Origin: Solirubrum puertoriconensis
GTDB lineage: Bacteria > Bacteroidota > Bacteroidia > Cytophagales > Hymenobacteraceae
Direction of reading: 5' to 3'
DNA length: 64,000 nucleotides
Assembly: GCF_001483135.1 (NCBI RefSeq)
Contig: NZ_LNAL01000008.1
Location: 992,001 to 1,056,000 of the forward strand
Shown: piece by piece, positions 24,526 through 36,153 of the stretch
How the letters are laid out: each line of letters opens with the position of its first letter
Position numbering within the stretch: position 1 is the first letter of the stretch
Program-made: the position numbers and the translations under genes
The notes under the pieces: model-generated
Told to the model about the DNA's origin: nothing
Seen by the model: the letters and a program-made list of their open reading frames with translations, nothing else
Database searches by the model: none

Positions 24526-25506
24526 TTGAAACCGTTGACTGACGTCAATACCATAGGAAAAAATGTGCTTCTGCAAGAAGCAGAGGCCATTCGGGGTGTA
24601 GCCGAGGCTATTAGCCAAACCGGAGATTTCCAAGAATGTGTTACTACTATTCTCGGGCTACGCGGTAGGGTAGTAGTAACCGGCATTGGCAAAAGCGCCC
24701 ACATTGCCGGGAAGATGGTGGCTACCTTCAACTCCACCGGCACGCCTGCCTTGTTCATGCACGCCGCCGATGCCATTCACGGCGACCTAGGCATGATTCA
24801 GGCCGACGACTTTGTCATCTGCATCAGCAAATCGGGCGATACCCCCGAGATAAAAGTGCTAGTGCCGCTGCTGCGCCGCAAGCAAGTGCCCATGGCCGCT
24901 TTGGTGAGCAACCGCGAGTCGTACCTGGCCAAGCAAGCCGATTTTATCTTGCACGCCCCGGTAGAGCGCGAAGCCTGCCCCCACAACCTGGCGCCCACCA
25001 CCAGCACCACCGCTGCCTTAGCCCTAGGCGATGCGCTGGCCGTGGCCTTGTTGGAATCGCGAGGATTTACCTCACGCGATTTTGCCCACTTGCACCCCGG
25101 CGGTACCCTAGGTAAAAAGCTGTACCTCAAGGTGGGAGATGTTAGCCGGCAGAACCAAGCTCCGCAGGTACTGGATAACGCCGGCTTGCGCGAAATAATT
25201 CTCGAGATTTCGGGCAAACGTTTGGGCGCAACGGCCGTACTAGACGCCGCCGGCTTCCTGCAAGGCATCATCACCGACGGCGATTTGCGCCGTATGCTCA
25301 CCAACTTTGAGCCCGAGCGCCTAGGTGAGGTGCAGGCCCGTTCCATCATGACCCCCAACCCCGTTACCATCGACATCGAGGAGTTTGCAGCCGAGGCTTT
25401 GGCCCGCATGCAGGCTCGCAACATCACGCAACTTGTGGTAACCGAATCGGGGCAGTTCCAAGGCTTTATCCACCTGCACGATTTGCTGCGAGAAGGGCTG
25501 GTATAG
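24526..25506 (+). CDS. kdsD: D-arabinose 5-phosphate isomerase (KdsD/KpsF/GutQ family)
   Basis: An isomerase interconverting ribulose-5-phosphate and arabinose-5-phosphate, the first step towards Kdo for lipopolysaccharide. The SIS domain (GRVVVTGIGKSAHIAGKM, then ISKSGDTPEI) is followed by two CBS domains (about 200-326: GIITDGDLRRML, MTPNPVTI). No ATG exists near the start. TTG at 24526 gives a 326-residue protein starting MKPLTDVNTIGKNVLLQEAEA, close to the usual family length. An in-frame TTG at 24430 would begin inside recQ and add unrelated residues. GDP-mannose synthesis follows downstream, so this is a surface-sugar region. Confidence 0.9.
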   Translation: MKPLTDVNTIGKNVLLQEAEAIRGVAEAISQTGDFQECVTTILGLRGRVVVTGIGKSAHIAGKMVATFNSTGTPALFMHAADAIHGDLGMIQADDFVICISKSGDTPEIKVLVPLLRRKQVPMAALVSNRESYLAKQADFILHAPVEREACPHNLAPTTSTTAALALGDALAVALLESRGFTSRDFAHLHPGGTLGKKLYLKVGDVSRQNQAPQVLDNAGLREIILEISGKRLGATAVLDAAGFLQGIITDGDLRRMLTNFEPERLGEVQARSIMTPNPVTIDIEEFAAEALARMQARNITQLVVTESGQFQGFIHLHDLLREGLV

Positions 25507-25595
25507 CCCAGTAGTTTTTCGGCTGAAGAAAAATCGGATATTAGGCGCTTAGGTGCCGCACGGTTTTTCTTCTCTCTTCCCAACCAAACCGCACA

Positions 25596-26687
25596 ATGGC
25601 TTCTCCCGGTGCTCCTTACTTAGTGGTTATGGCTGGCGGCATTGGCAGCCGCTTCTGGCCGTTTAGCCGTACTCACCACCCCAAGCAATTTCACGATGTG
25701 CTCGGCGTCGGTAAGTCGATGCTGCGCATTACGGTTGATAGATTTCAGGGTATTTGCCCGCCCGAAAACGTGTACGTGGTTACCAACCGCGACTACGTGG
25801 ACCTGGTGCAGCAACACCTGCCCGAAATTACGCCCGACCAGATACTGGCCGAGCCCATCGGCCGCAACACGGCGCCTTGCATTGCTTACGCCAGCTACCG
25901 CATAGCGCAGCGCGACCCGCAAGGGGTGATTGTGGTAACGCCCGCCGACCACGCCGTACAGAAAGAGGACGAGTTCCGGGCCGTGATTCGCATGGCTATT
26001 GATGCCGCCCGCACGCAGGATGTACTTATTACCCTAGGTATCCAGCCCTCACGGCCCGACACAGGCTACGGCTACATCCAGTTTCACGACGAAGCCCAGC
26101 AGCTCGATGGCGGCCTGAAGAAGGTGAAAACCTTTACCGAGAAGCCCAACTCCGAACTGGCCCGCATGTTTGTGGAAAGCGGGGACTTCCTGTGGAATTC
26201 GGGCTTGTTTATCTGGCGTGCCGATTCCATTCTCCGGGCTTTCCACCACTACCTCTCCGACATTGCCGAGGTATTCGACGAGGGCCGCATGCTCCTAGGT
26301 ACCCCAGCCGAGAGGGGTTTCATCCAGCAAGCTTATTCGCGCTGCCGCAACATCAGCATCGATTACGGGGTGATGGAAAAGGCCGACAACGTGTACGTGC
26401 TGCCCGCCGATTTTGGCTGGAGCGACCTAGGGACCTGGGACTCGCTGCACCGCATGGGCCACCACGACGCCGACGGCAACGTGGTTGACGGCGACGCCCT
26501 GCTCTACGACACGCGCGAATGCGTAATCAAAACACCTTCCGAGCGCTTGGTAGTAGTGCAAGGCCTCGAGGGCTACATCGTGGCCGAGTACGACAATGTG
26601 CTGCTCATTTGCAAGCGCACCGAAGAACAACGCGTGAAGGACTTTGTGGCCGACGTGAAAAGCAAGAAAGGACAAGGGTACAACTAA
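25596..26687 (+). CDS. Mannose-1-phosphate guanylyltransferase
   Basis: A 363-residue nucleotidyltransferase that makes GDP-mannose from mannose-1-phosphate and GTP. Signature segments: MAGGIGSRFWPFSR (nucleotide-binding GGxGxRxWPxSR), EPIGRNTAPCI, TPADH, and FTEKP with WNSGLFIW. It lacks the fused isomerase domain of bifunctional ManC/AlgA. A CCCAACCAAACC leader lies just before the ATG. The gene ends at a very long palindromic terminator. Confidence 0.92.
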   Translation: MASPGAPYLVVMAGGIGSRFWPFSRTHHPKQFHDVLGVGKSMLRITVDRFQGICPPENVYVVTNRDYVDLVQQHLPEITPDQILAEPIGRNTAPCIAYASYRIAQRDPQGVIVVTPADHAVQKEDEFRAVIRMAIDAARTQDVLITLGIQPSRPDTGYGYIQFHDEAQQLDGGLKKVKTFTEKPNSELARMFVESGDFLWNSGLFIWRADSILRAFHHYLSDIAEVFDEGRMLLGTPAERGFIQQAYSRCRNISIDYGVMEKADNVYVLPADFGWSDLGTWDSLHRMGHHDADGNVVDGDALLYDTRECVIKTPSERLVVVQGLEGYIVAEYDNVLLICKRTEEQRVKDFVADVKSKKGQGYN

Positions 26688-26696
26688 CTCTTGTCG

Positions 26697-26758
26697 ACAG
26701 CTACGCAAACAAAGAAGCCGGGCTCAGTAGAGCCCGGCTTCTTTGTTTGCGTAGCTGT
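26697..26758. terminator. Bidirectional terminator, perfect 29-bp stem
   Basis: Bases 26697-26725 are the exact reverse complement of 26730-26758, with a 4-base loop AGTA. It lies between the convergent guanylyltransferase and rlmB genes, 3 bp before the rlmB stop, like the palindrome at 1716. Confidence 0.87.
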
Positions 26759-26761
26759 GGT

Positions 26762-27571
26762 TTACTGCTGAGGCGTAACCAGGCGCTGGCGCAGTACTTC
26801 GTATAGCAAAATGCCGCTGGCCACTGATACGTTCAGCGAACCGATCTGGCCGATCATCGGGATGCGGAGGCGGGCGTCGGCCAGTTCGAGCAGGTCGGGG
26901 CTGATGCCGTCTTCCTCGCTGCCCATTACCACCAGCAGCGGGCCGGTCATGTCGATGGCGGCTTTCTCGAGGCTTTCGTTGCCTTTTTCAGTACAGGCAA
27001 CTACCTGCAGGCCCGAGTCTTTGAGGCGGCGGATGGTGGAGTGCAGGTTAGGCTCGCGGCTTACCGGCACGCGCGTAAGGGCACCGGCCGAGGTTTTCAG
27101 CGCGTCGCCGTTGAGCTGAGCGGCACCACGGCTAGGTACCACAATGGCATCAACGCCCAAGCACTCGGCCGAGCGGGCAATGGCGCCAAAGTTGCGCACG
27201 TCGGTAATGCGGTCGAGCACGAGTACCAGCGGGTTCTTGCCCTGTTCGTACAAGCCGGCCAGCAAGTTATCGAGCGGGGCGTAGTCGATGGGCGACAGGA
27301 AGGCCACCGCGCCCTGGTGGTTTTTGCGGGTGAGGGCGTTAAGCTTCTCGATGGGCACCAGCGAAACCGGGGTATCGGCGGCGCGGGCCATTTCGCTTAT
27401 TTCCGCAACCAAGCTGTGCTTCTGGCCCTTCAGCAGGAAAATCTTCTCGAAGGTTTTGCCCGCGTGCAACGCCTCCAGAATGGGGCGCAGGCCAAAAATC
27501 ATATCGGCCGAGCGCTCGGCCGACTGCTGGCGGGGTGGGTATTGTTTATAAGAGGGGCGGCCTTCGTTCAT
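26762..27571 (-). CDS. rlmB: 23S rRNA (guanosine-2'-O-)-methyltransferase RlmB/TrmH family
   Basis: A 269-residue SpoU-class (SPOUT, knotted) methyltransferase that would 2'-O-methylate G2251 of 23S rRNA. After a short basic leader comes the substrate-binding domain (MIFGLRPILEAL). The catalytic motifs follow: LDRITDVRNFGAIARSAE, LLVVMGSEEDGISP and IPMIGQIGSLNVSVASGILLYE. ATG 27571 overlaps the stop of the upstream GWxTD gene as ATGA, which supports this start over 27610 and 27637. Confidence 0.9.
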   Translation of the reverse strand: MNEGRPSYKQYPPRQQSAERSADMIFGLRPILEALHAGKTFEKIFLLKGQKHSLVAEISEMARAADTPVSLVPIEKLNALTRKNHQGAVAFLSPIDYAPLDNLLAGLYEQGKNPLVLVLDRITDVRNFGAIARSAECLGVDAIVVPSRGAAQLNGDALKTSAGALTRVPVSREPNLHSTIRRLKDSGLQVVACTEKGNESLEKAAIDMTGPLLVVMGSEEDGISPDLLELADARLRIPMIGQIGSLNVSVASGILLYEVLRQRLVTPQQ

Positions 27572-28791
27572 CGGGCGGCCCCCTGCGGGACGGTCAAACC
27601 TTTTCTCCATTGCTCCACGGCACGAAACCAGAGCCATTCGTACTCGGGCCGGCGCACCAATTCGTAGTATTCAGGTGCAAAGGTACTGGGTTTGGGGCGG
27701 AACACGTACGGGCCACCCTGCACGGGGTCGTTGTACTCCCAGCGTTCCTCGGTGCTGGTACGCAATACGCGTTCGGGCGGGCCAAGTACTAGGTACAGCA
27801 AGCCGCGGTCGGTCATCCAGCCGGGCTTGTGGGCCGAAAACAGGCGGTTGGCGTTGGCTACCCGCCCGTAAAAGGTGCGAATTAGCTGCCGTGCTACTGG
27901 CTGCTGGTCGGCAGCGGCGCGCAGCCAAAACTGATCGACGGCTCGCTTCGGCGACTCGGCCCGCAACAGTCGTTCGCGCTCAGCGGAGGTGCTGAGGTAG
28001 CGTAGCGGCTCAATCAGCTCCGTAGCCGTCCGAACTTCGGGAAAAGTAGATGACTGTACCAATAAACCCATCGGCGGGGCATCGGCCACCTGCAGGGTAT
28101 AGAGCCCGGGCTCGGTAACACGCAGCCACTGGCCAGCACGCAACTCGGTTACCGCCTGAGCCGATAGGGTACGGCTGCTAGGCCCCTGAATGGTCGGGTT
28201 GGTGTGAGGCGGCAAGGCCGGGGCGAAGTCGTCGGGGTAGCGGCGGAGGGTGGCAGGTCGGTCGGGCCCGTAACAGTCAATTTGCACTACCTCGTCGGCC
28301 AGCAAGTAACGGCGTAGCAACGGCTGGTTGCTGGAGTCGGTTAGCACAAAAGGCCGGTTCAGCACTTCCGGAGTAAGCGCAAGCCAGGCCGCCGATCCGG
28401 GATTATCGGGCATGGTGTTGCTAGGCCACACCGCCAGTAATTTGGCCGATTGCAGCGCGGCCGCCGGTACGCAGAAGTCGAGCCATACAGGCTGCTCTGG
28501 GTCGCGTTGTTGCGGTGTGGTTTGGCGTACGGTATCCTGCCACAAGGGCTGACGAGCATCGTAAGTAGCCCAAACCACTATGCGCAGCGGCTGCCTAGGG
28601 AGGTGCAGCCCGCCCGAGCTTGGGAACCGTACATACAAGCGCAAACTGTCACCCTCGCGCCGGGCTTCGGCCAGGGCGAGTTGCTGCGTTTGGTAGAGCC
28701 CTGCCAAGTTCAGGCGATTGGGCACAGGCAGCCGTTGCCCCACTACGGCGGCGCTTACAAGCAGCTGAAGCAAAACGAGTAGCACACGCAT
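27568..28791 (-). CDS. GWxTD domain-containing secreted protein
   Basis: A 407-residue protein with a signal peptide (MRVLLVLLQLLVSAAVVGQ). The C-terminal ~130 residues carry the GWxTD domain: KPGWMTDRGLLYLVLGPPERV, then WEYNDPVQGGPYVF. These proteins are common in Bacteroidota and relatives, often in the envelope, with unknown function. The start at 28791 is picked because the signal peptide begins there. The stop overlaps the rlmB start, so both are co-translated. Confidence 0.85.
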   Translation of the reverse strand: MRVLLVLLQLLVSAAVVGQRLPVPNRLNLAGLYQTQQLALAEARREGDSLRLYVRFPSSGGLHLPRQPLRIVVWATYDARQPLWQDTVRQTTPQQRDPEQPVWLDFCVPAAALQSAKLLAVWPSNTMPDNPGSAAWLALTPEVLNRPFVLTDSSNQPLLRRYLLADEVVQIDCYGPDRPATLRRYPDDFAPALPPHTNPTIQGPSSRTLSAQAVTELRAGQWLRVTEPGLYTLQVADAPPMGLLVQSSTFPEVRTATELIEPLRYLSTSAERERLLRAESPKRAVDQFWLRAAADQQPVARQLIRTFYGRVANANRLFSAHKPGWMTDRGLLYLVLGPPERVLRTSTEERWEYNDPVQGGPYVFRPKPSTFAPEYYELVRRPEYEWLWFRAVEQWRKGLTVPQGAAR

Positions 28792-28856
28792 GGTACAGTA
28801 ATTAACGCAAACCCGACGAATTGCTGCAAATAGGTTGGGGCAAATGCACAAAAGCA

Positions 28857-28886
28857 ACGCGGCCCCGCTGGATAGCGGGGCCGCGT
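28857..28886 (-). terminator. Terminator of the DUF2723 gene
   Basis: A 13-bp perfect stem ACGCGGCCCCGCT / AGCGGGGCCGCGT with a GGAT loop, 24 bp past the DUF2723 stop. The minus-strand continuation is T-rich. Confidence 0.75.
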
Positions 28887-28909
28887 GGTACCTAGGGCCA
28901 AGGCTTAAG

Positions 28910-31900
28910 TTAGCCCTGTGGGTAGTACTGCTGCAGCAGCTGCAGGGCGCGAGTGGCACGCGTACGGTCGCCGATTTGCTCGGCGGCGCGGTACACGCTC
29001 TGCAGAGTGAGCAGGCTCAACTGCATTTCCACGTCGAACAGGCTGGCTTCGGGCGAGGTGCTGTAGTAGGCCAAGCTCTGTTGCGCGCGGTTTGTCATGA
29101 TATCCATGATTTCGTTGGCGCGCTGCGTTTCGCCTACTTTCACCAGCGGCACCACAAACTGCGGCACGTAGTAGTCGTACGGGATGCTCTTATCGGGCAT
29201 CACCTTGAAGCAGTAATCCATTACTTCCTTGGCCTTGGGCAAATTGCCGGCATCTACGTAGCTCTGCGCCAGGCGGTAGAACTTGTCGCGATAGTTGGCC
29301 GGGAAGCGCAGGTTGTTCTCGTCGTAGAAGATGTCGGCGCGGTCGAGGTTGCGGTACGCGAAACGCTTCATCAGAATGTCGTACATCTGATCCTTCACCA
29401 CATACCCCTCGTCGATGCCACGCGGATCGTAGTTTGGGTCCTTCAGCGGCAGCACACGGTAGGCCAGGCCCTCCAGCTGGAAGTACGGCTGCAGGCTCAT
29501 GAAGTCCTGCGAGTTCACGGTGGAAGAGAAGTAGATCGGGCGCTGCCAGTTATTGGTGGCCAGCATGTCCAGAATCACTAGGTTCTTCTTCTCGATGGCA
29601 CCCCGGCCCATATCCCACTCCATGCGCGACACCAATTGGCCGCGGCGCTCGGCCGGGATAATACCCAGCTTTTCAACGGCCGTGGTATCGACGGGCAGGT
29701 AGAACTTGCGCGTGGGGAACGACAGTAGCGGACGGCCACTCTGGGTTTGCACCTGCAGCAGCGGCGAATTCTGCTTCACGAGCTGCATAAACTCCGTGAG
29801 GTTCACCGAGGCCACCGAGGGATTTTCCACGAACGGCAGGTAATCGTTGGTGCCCTGGCGGTACGTGGCATTTTCCATCGAGATGGGCAGCGGCTGCGAT
29901 TTGTAGCTGCGGCGCTTCATCTGATCGATGTACCAGTCGGTGTTTAGGTAGCTGAGCACGGCCACGCGCACGTCGGTACGCACGCCTTCCACCTCCTGGG
30001 CATACCATAGCGGGAAGGTGTCGTTGTCGCCGTTGGTGAACAGGATGGCATTCGGCTGCAGCGAGTTCAGCAGGTTTTTGGCCGAATCGACAGAGTTGTA
30101 ACGGTCGGAGCGGTCGTGGTCGTCCCAGCCTTGGGTTACCATCAGCACGGGGGCCAGCAAGCCTAGGGCTACGGCTACACCGCCGCGCAGGCTATCGGCT
30201 TTCAGTACGGCGCGCAAAAGGTCAGCAAGACCCAACACACCCAAGCCAATCCAGATGGCGAAGGCGTAGGTGGCACCCGTAAAGGTGTAGTCACGCTCGC
30301 GCGGTTCGATGGGCGGCTGGTTGAGGTACACCACAATGGCCAGGCCTGTGAACAAAAATAGCAGCCCCACCACCAAGGCATTGCGGCCGTCGCGGCGTAC
30401 ATGGAAGAACAAGCCCAGTACACCTAGGAGGAGCGGAATAGCAAAGAAGTTGTTGCGGGCTTTGCTGTCAGCAATGCGCTCGGGCAAGCCGCTTTTGCCA
30501 GCCTCGGTAGGCCACATCACGCCGGCTTGCTGCACGTCGGAATCGCGGCCTACGAAGTTCCACATGAAATAGCGCCAGTACATGTGGCCCATCTGGTAGC
30601 GGAACAGGAAGCCAAGGTTCTGGCCCATGGTGGGCTTGGCTTCGGGCTGCACATCAACCCACTTCTGGTACTGCTGAATGTGGCCGGGGTCGGGCGAGTA
30701 CAGACGAGGCAGCAGCATCTTGTCGGCGTCGTCGTAGATGGTTTCCAGGCGGTGTTCGGCAATCACGTACTTATCGCCTTGGCGCACATAACGCGGGGCA
30801 CCCTCTTTCTGGTCGATGGGCTGGGCGCTGAACTGCGGGCCGTACAGCAACGGACGGTCGCCGTACTGCTCGCGCTTCAGGTAGCTCACAAACGAAAGCA
30901 CGTCGTTGGGCGTGTTCTCGTTGATGGTGGGCAGGAAGGACGAGCGGATGGGGATGATCAGGTACGAGGTGTAACCGATCAGGATAAACACCAAGCTGAG
31001 CAGGGCCGTGTTGAGCAAACGGTTGCCACTCCGGAAGGAGTAGCGAAAGCCAAACCACAGCAGGCCGATAAACAGAACCAGGAAGAAGATTACGCCCGAA
31101 TTAAAGGGCAGGCCAATCGAGTTGACGAAGAACACCTCGATGCTGCCGGCAATGGAAGGCAGACCGGGAATGATGCCCACCAGAATCAGCCCCACAATAA
31201 TGCTGCTGATAACCAAGGTAATTACGCTACCTACCCAGTTAGGCTGGGCTGTACGGCGGAAGTAGTAAATCAGACCTAGGGCCGGAATAGCCAGCAGGTT
31301 GAGCAAGTGCACGCCAATGCTGAGGCCCATTACGTAGGCAATCAGAATCAGCCACTTGTCGGAGTCGGCTTCGTCGGCGCGGTTTTCCCACTTCAGCATC
31401 AGCCACACAACCACCGCCGTGCACAACGACGACATGGCGTATACCTCGGCCTCGACGGCGTTGAACCAGAACGAATCGGAGAAGGTAAGGGCCAGCGCAC
31501 CTACTACGCCGCTGCCCAGAATCAGCAGCGTTTGCCCAGAGGTGGGCTCCAGCGTGCGGTCGTCGTGCATTCCGGGTCGGTGCATTACCAGCTTTTTGGC
31601 CAGCATGGTAATGCTCCAGAACAGGAACAGCACCGTGAACGACGAACTAAGTGCCGACAGGGCATTTACCAGCACGGCTACTTTGGTAACGTCGCCGAAC
31701 GACAGAAGCGAGAACAAGCGCCCTAATAGTAGGAAGGTAGGTGCTCCGGGCGGGTGCGGCACGAGCAGCTTGTAGGAGCAGGCAATAAACTCGCCGCAGT
31801 CCCAGAAACTAGCCGTGGGCTCGAGCGTGAGCAGATAGGTAACGGTGGCAATGGCAAAAACCAGCCAGCCCACCAGGTTATTCAAACGCGAGTAACGCTG

Positions 31901-31936
31901 CATAAAGGGTTGTTCAGGAAGGTCAAAAGTAGGCAT
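28910..31936 (-). CDS. DUF2723 (TMEM260-like) multi-pass membrane protein
   Basis: A 1008-residue membrane protein (about 997 if it starts at the ATG at 31903). The first half has about 10-12 membrane helices, beginning LVGWLVFAIATVTYLLTLEP. The acidic SFWDCGEF and HPPGAP segments near residue 45-70 resemble GT-C glycosyltransferases. The DUF2723 family includes animal TMEM260, reported as a protein O-mannosyltransferase, so glycosyl transfer from a lipid-linked sugar is plausible. The C-terminal ~350 residues are a soluble domain ending in TPR-like helices (RLAQSYVDAGNLPKAKEVMDY). Bacteroidota glycosylate many exported proteins, which would fit. Confidence 0.85.
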   Translation of the reverse strand: MPTFDLPEQPFMQRYSRLNNLVGWLVFAIATVTYLLTLEPTASFWDCGEFIACSYKLLVPHPPGAPTFLLLGRLFSLLSFGDVTKVAVLVNALSALSSSFTVLFLFWSITMLAKKLVMHRPGMHDDRTLEPTSGQTLLILGSGVVGALALTFSDSFWFNAVEAEVYAMSSLCTAVVVWLMLKWENRADEADSDKWLILIAYVMGLSIGVHLLNLLAIPALGLIYYFRRTAQPNWVGSVITLVISSIIVGLILVGIIPGLPSIAGSIEVFFVNSIGLPFNSGVIFFLVLFIGLLWFGFRYSFRSGNRLLNTALLSLVFILIGYTSYLIIPIRSSFLPTINENTPNDVLSFVSYLKREQYGDRPLLYGPQFSAQPIDQKEGAPRYVRQGDKYVIAEHRLETIYDDADKMLLPRLYSPDPGHIQQYQKWVDVQPEAKPTMGQNLGFLFRYQMGHMYWRYFMWNFVGRDSDVQQAGVMWPTEAGKSGLPERIADSKARNNFFAIPLLLGVLGLFFHVRRDGRNALVVGLLFLFTGLAIVVYLNQPPIEPRERDYTFTGATYAFAIWIGLGVLGLADLLRAVLKADSLRGGVAVALGLLAPVLMVTQGWDDHDRSDRYNSVDSAKNLLNSLQPNAILFTNGDNDTFPLWYAQEVEGVRTDVRVAVLSYLNTDWYIDQMKRRSYKSQPLPISMENATYRQGTNDYLPFVENPSVASVNLTEFMQLVKQNSPLLQVQTQSGRPLLSFPTRKFYLPVDTTAVEKLGIIPAERRGQLVSRMEWDMGRGAIEKKNLVILDMLATNNWQRPIYFSSTVNSQDFMSLQPYFQLEGLAYRVLPLKDPNYDPRGIDEGYVVKDQMYDILMKRFAYRNLDRADIFYDENNLRFPANYRDKFYRLAQSYVDAGNLPKAKEVMDYCFKVMPDKSIPYDYYVPQFVVPLVKVGETQRANEIMDIMTNRAQQSLAYYSTSPEASLFDVEMQLSLLTLQSVYRAAEQIGDRTRATRALQLLQQYYPQG

Positions 31937-31989
31937 AAATGCGGCACGTGCTTAGGTGCCCAGGTTCAGCCACACCTAGGCGCAAAAAA

Positions 31990-32022
31990 AGCCGCCGTTC
32001 TTAGTAATTAAGAACGGCGGCT
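31990..32022 (-). terminator. Terminator of the small T9SS-tagged gene
   Basis: A 14-bp perfect stem AGCCGCCGTTCTTA / TAAGAACGGCGGCT with a 5-base loop. A run of seven A on the plus strand gives the T tract on the minus strand. Confidence 0.85.
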
Positions 32023-32050
32023 CGTAATGGAGCTTGTATGTGGCAGGCAG

Positions 32051-32440
32051 TTAATTCTGCAAGGTCAGGCGCTTGGTGGCCACTACTTGCTCATCCATCA
32101 GCAGCGAGCAGAAGTAAATGCCGCCCGGCAGCGCCGATAGGTCGATAATCTGGCCTTGCACAGCCGTTTCGGGCCGAAGCGACACATTGCGCACTTCGCG
32201 GCCGATGATGTTGCTGATGCGTAGGCGGTAGGCTTTGCCCGGCTTGGTGTCGTTGAACGCTACCGTGGCTTGGCCACCACGCACGGGATTGGGATACACC
32301 GTGAGGGGCGCAGTGGTTACGGTAGGTTCCTGCGGGCCCTGAGCACGGTGCCGAGCGCCAACGCGCAGGTGCGTGGCCGTCGCGGCTAACTGCGTCAGCA
32401 GCAGCGTGGTGAATACCAAAATGTATGTAAATATTTTCAT
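32051..32440 (-). CDS. Small exported protein made almost entirely of a T9SS sorting domain
   Basis: A 129-residue protein: signal peptide (about 1-22), a short linker (THLRVGARHRAQGPQEP) and then a complete type A T9SS sorting domain (LTVYPNPVRGGQATVAF ... LPGGIYFCSLLMDEQVVATKRLTLQ). With hardly any passenger it may be a minimal cargo or a remnant of a larger protein. It is not part of an obvious operon and has its own terminator. Confidence 0.82.
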   Translation of the reverse strand: MKIFTYILVFTTLLLTQLAATATHLRVGARHRAQGPQEPTVTTAPLTVYPNPVRGGQATVAFNDTKPGKAYRLRISNIIGREVRNVSLRPETAVQGQIIDLSALPGGIYFCSLLMDEQVVATKRLTLQN

Positions 32441-32609
32441 CGAAGCTGCAAATGTAGGTTTGCTGAACGAGTCAGCAATGGTTTGAAATATAGACGGTTA
32501 GTAGCCATGCAAGGTTGCTCAGCTCAACCGGTCTATTTCATTATGGCAAGCTCCGTGCCGCGAATCCGGGCCTAGGTGCATTGCTATAATCTCAGACAGG
32601 CAAGCGGGG

Positions 32610-33395
32610 CTAAAGTTTAACCGAGTTTGGCAGTACGTGCTTTATTTCTTGCAGACCGAACTGCTGGGTTTTGCCGCTTGCCAACTCCAAAACTAACTGT
32701 CCGGCTTCGTTTACGTCGGCAATGCGGCCTTGCAACGGTTGGCCAGCTGCCTCAAACGGGTACCAATCGCCGTCGTGGCGGTAGAGCACGCCTAGGTAGT
32801 CGGTGCGTAACTGGTGGTGGCCGGCGCGCAGTTGCAGGTAGCGGCGCTCTAGGTGCTCGAGCAGGCGCGTGGCCAAAGGAGCTAGGGTGTAGGCGCGGCC
32901 CGTGAGCAAACCCAGCGAAGTGGCGGTAGGCACGCCGAAATCGGTCTGGTTAATGTTCAATCCGATTCCGACTATACTAAATTGAATTTGTGAGCCGCTA
33001 AGTGTGTTCTCGATCAGGATGCCGCCTAGCTTCTGATCTTGGTAAAACAAATCGTTTGGCCATTTTAGCCGCAGGGCAGGGTCGGGGCCGAGCAGGCCAG
33101 TGGCCCAATCGTGCACGCCTAGGGCTACGGCAAGGTTCAGCTGGAACTGCGCCGTGGCGGGCAAAAACGTAGGCCGCCATATCACCGAAAGCGTCAGGTT
33201 TTCGCCCGGTTTGGCCTCCCACTGGTTGCCACGCTGTCCGCGGCCGGCTGTTTGGCGGTCAGTTATGACGGTGCAGCCTTCGGTGGCGCGGTTTTGGCCT
33301 AGCAATTCGCGTGCTTCGGTGTTTGTGGAGCCGCATTCGGGCAACCATATTACTTGTTGGCCCGTGAACAGGGTTTGAGGGCTGATTTGCTCCAC
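32610..33395 (-). CDS. birA: Biotin--[acetyl-CoA-carboxylase] ligase
   Basis: A 261-residue biotin protein ligase that attaches biotin to the carboxyl carrier protein. Family motifs: LPECGSTNTEARELL, TDRQTAGRGQRGNQWEA (the GRGRRGRxW-type biotinyl-AMP loop), LRLKWPNDLFYQDQKLGGILIE and VGIGLNINQ. It has no N-terminal repressor helix-turn-helix, so it is a plain ligase. No ATG is suitably placed; the likely start is GTG at 33395, because the frame further upstream overlaps the divergent rsfS gene. About 42 bp separate the two starts. Confidence 0.88.
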   Translation of the reverse strand: MEQISPQTLFTGQQVIWLPECGSTNTEARELLGQNRATEGCTVITDRQTAGRGQRGNQWEAKPGENLTLSVIWRPTFLPATAQFQLNLAVALGVHDWATGLLGPDPALRLKWPNDLFYQDQKLGGILIENTLSGSQIQFSIVGIGLNINQTDFGVPTATSLGLLTGRAYTLAPLATRLLEHLERRYLQLRAGHHQLRTDYLGVLYRHDGDWYPFEAAGQPLQGRIADVNEAGQLVLELASGKTQQFGLQEIKHVLPNSVKL

Positions 33396-33437
33396 CTGAT
33401 TTTTCCTACTTTGTGTTGACAAACCTACTTCTCTCAC

Positions 33438-33824
33438 ATGAAAATTACCCCGGTTCGGCAGGATTCGGACAACTTGGCAGACATTATCGTACGCGGCATG
33501 CAGGACAAAAAGGCGTCCGACATCGTTGTGCTTAATCTTAAAAATCTCAAAAACGCTGTTGCCGATTACTTCGTCATCTGCTCGGCCACTTCCGATACCC
33601 AGCTCGATGCCATTGCCCGCTCGGTTGAAGAAGAAGTAGAGAAAACCACGGGCCAGAACCCGTGGCAGAGCGAGGGCCGCCAAAACCGTGAGTGGGTACT
33701 GCTCGACTACGTTGACGTGGTAGTGCACGTGTTCCTGCGCGACCGTCGTTCGTTCTACGCGCTCGAGGAGCTGTGGGGCGACGCCGAAATCTCGTACATC
33801 GAGGAAGAAACCGCCGTTAAGTAA
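33438..33824 (+). CDS. rsfS: Ribosome silencing factor RsfS
   Basis: A 128-residue RsfS/Iojap protein that binds ribosomal protein uL14 and blocks subunit joining when nutrients are scarce. Conserved parts: KKASDIVVLNL, ADYFVICSATSDTQLDAIA and WVLLDYVDVVVHVFLRDRRSFYALEELWGDA. It lies upstream of ftsH on the same strand and divergent from birA; this birA-rsfS-ftsH order is common in Bacteroidota. In many relatives a lutC gene follows ftsH, but here lutC is at 13.9 kb instead. Confidence 0.95.
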   Translation: MKITPVRQDSDNLADIIVRGMQDKKASDIVVLNLKNLKNAVADYFVICSATSDTQLDAIARSVEEEVEKTTGQNPWQSEGRQNREWVLLDYVDVVVHVFLRDRRSFYALEELWGDAEISYIEEETAVK

Positions 33825-33996
33825 GCGGCCCTGGTGCAACACTGCCGGCTTTTTCTTGCCCCTAGGTAAAGTAAATCCGGTGGTGCCGCGTCTGCTGTTC
33901 CAGGCTAGCCGTAGTATACTGCAGCCGGCCCGAACAAACCGCGCTTGCGGGGTGTTCTTCCTACTGTGCTTCTTTTATTGAAGACTCTTCTTATAC

Positions 33997-36120
<2,124 letters not shown>

Positions 36121-36153
36121 GGTTACTGTTTGCTGGCCAAGTAATTAACAAGT

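Noticed and set aside
33396-33842. Long N-terminal extension of birA
   Set aside because: It lies antisense to rsfS, a well-conserved gene, and has no resemblance to biotin ligases or their repressor domain.
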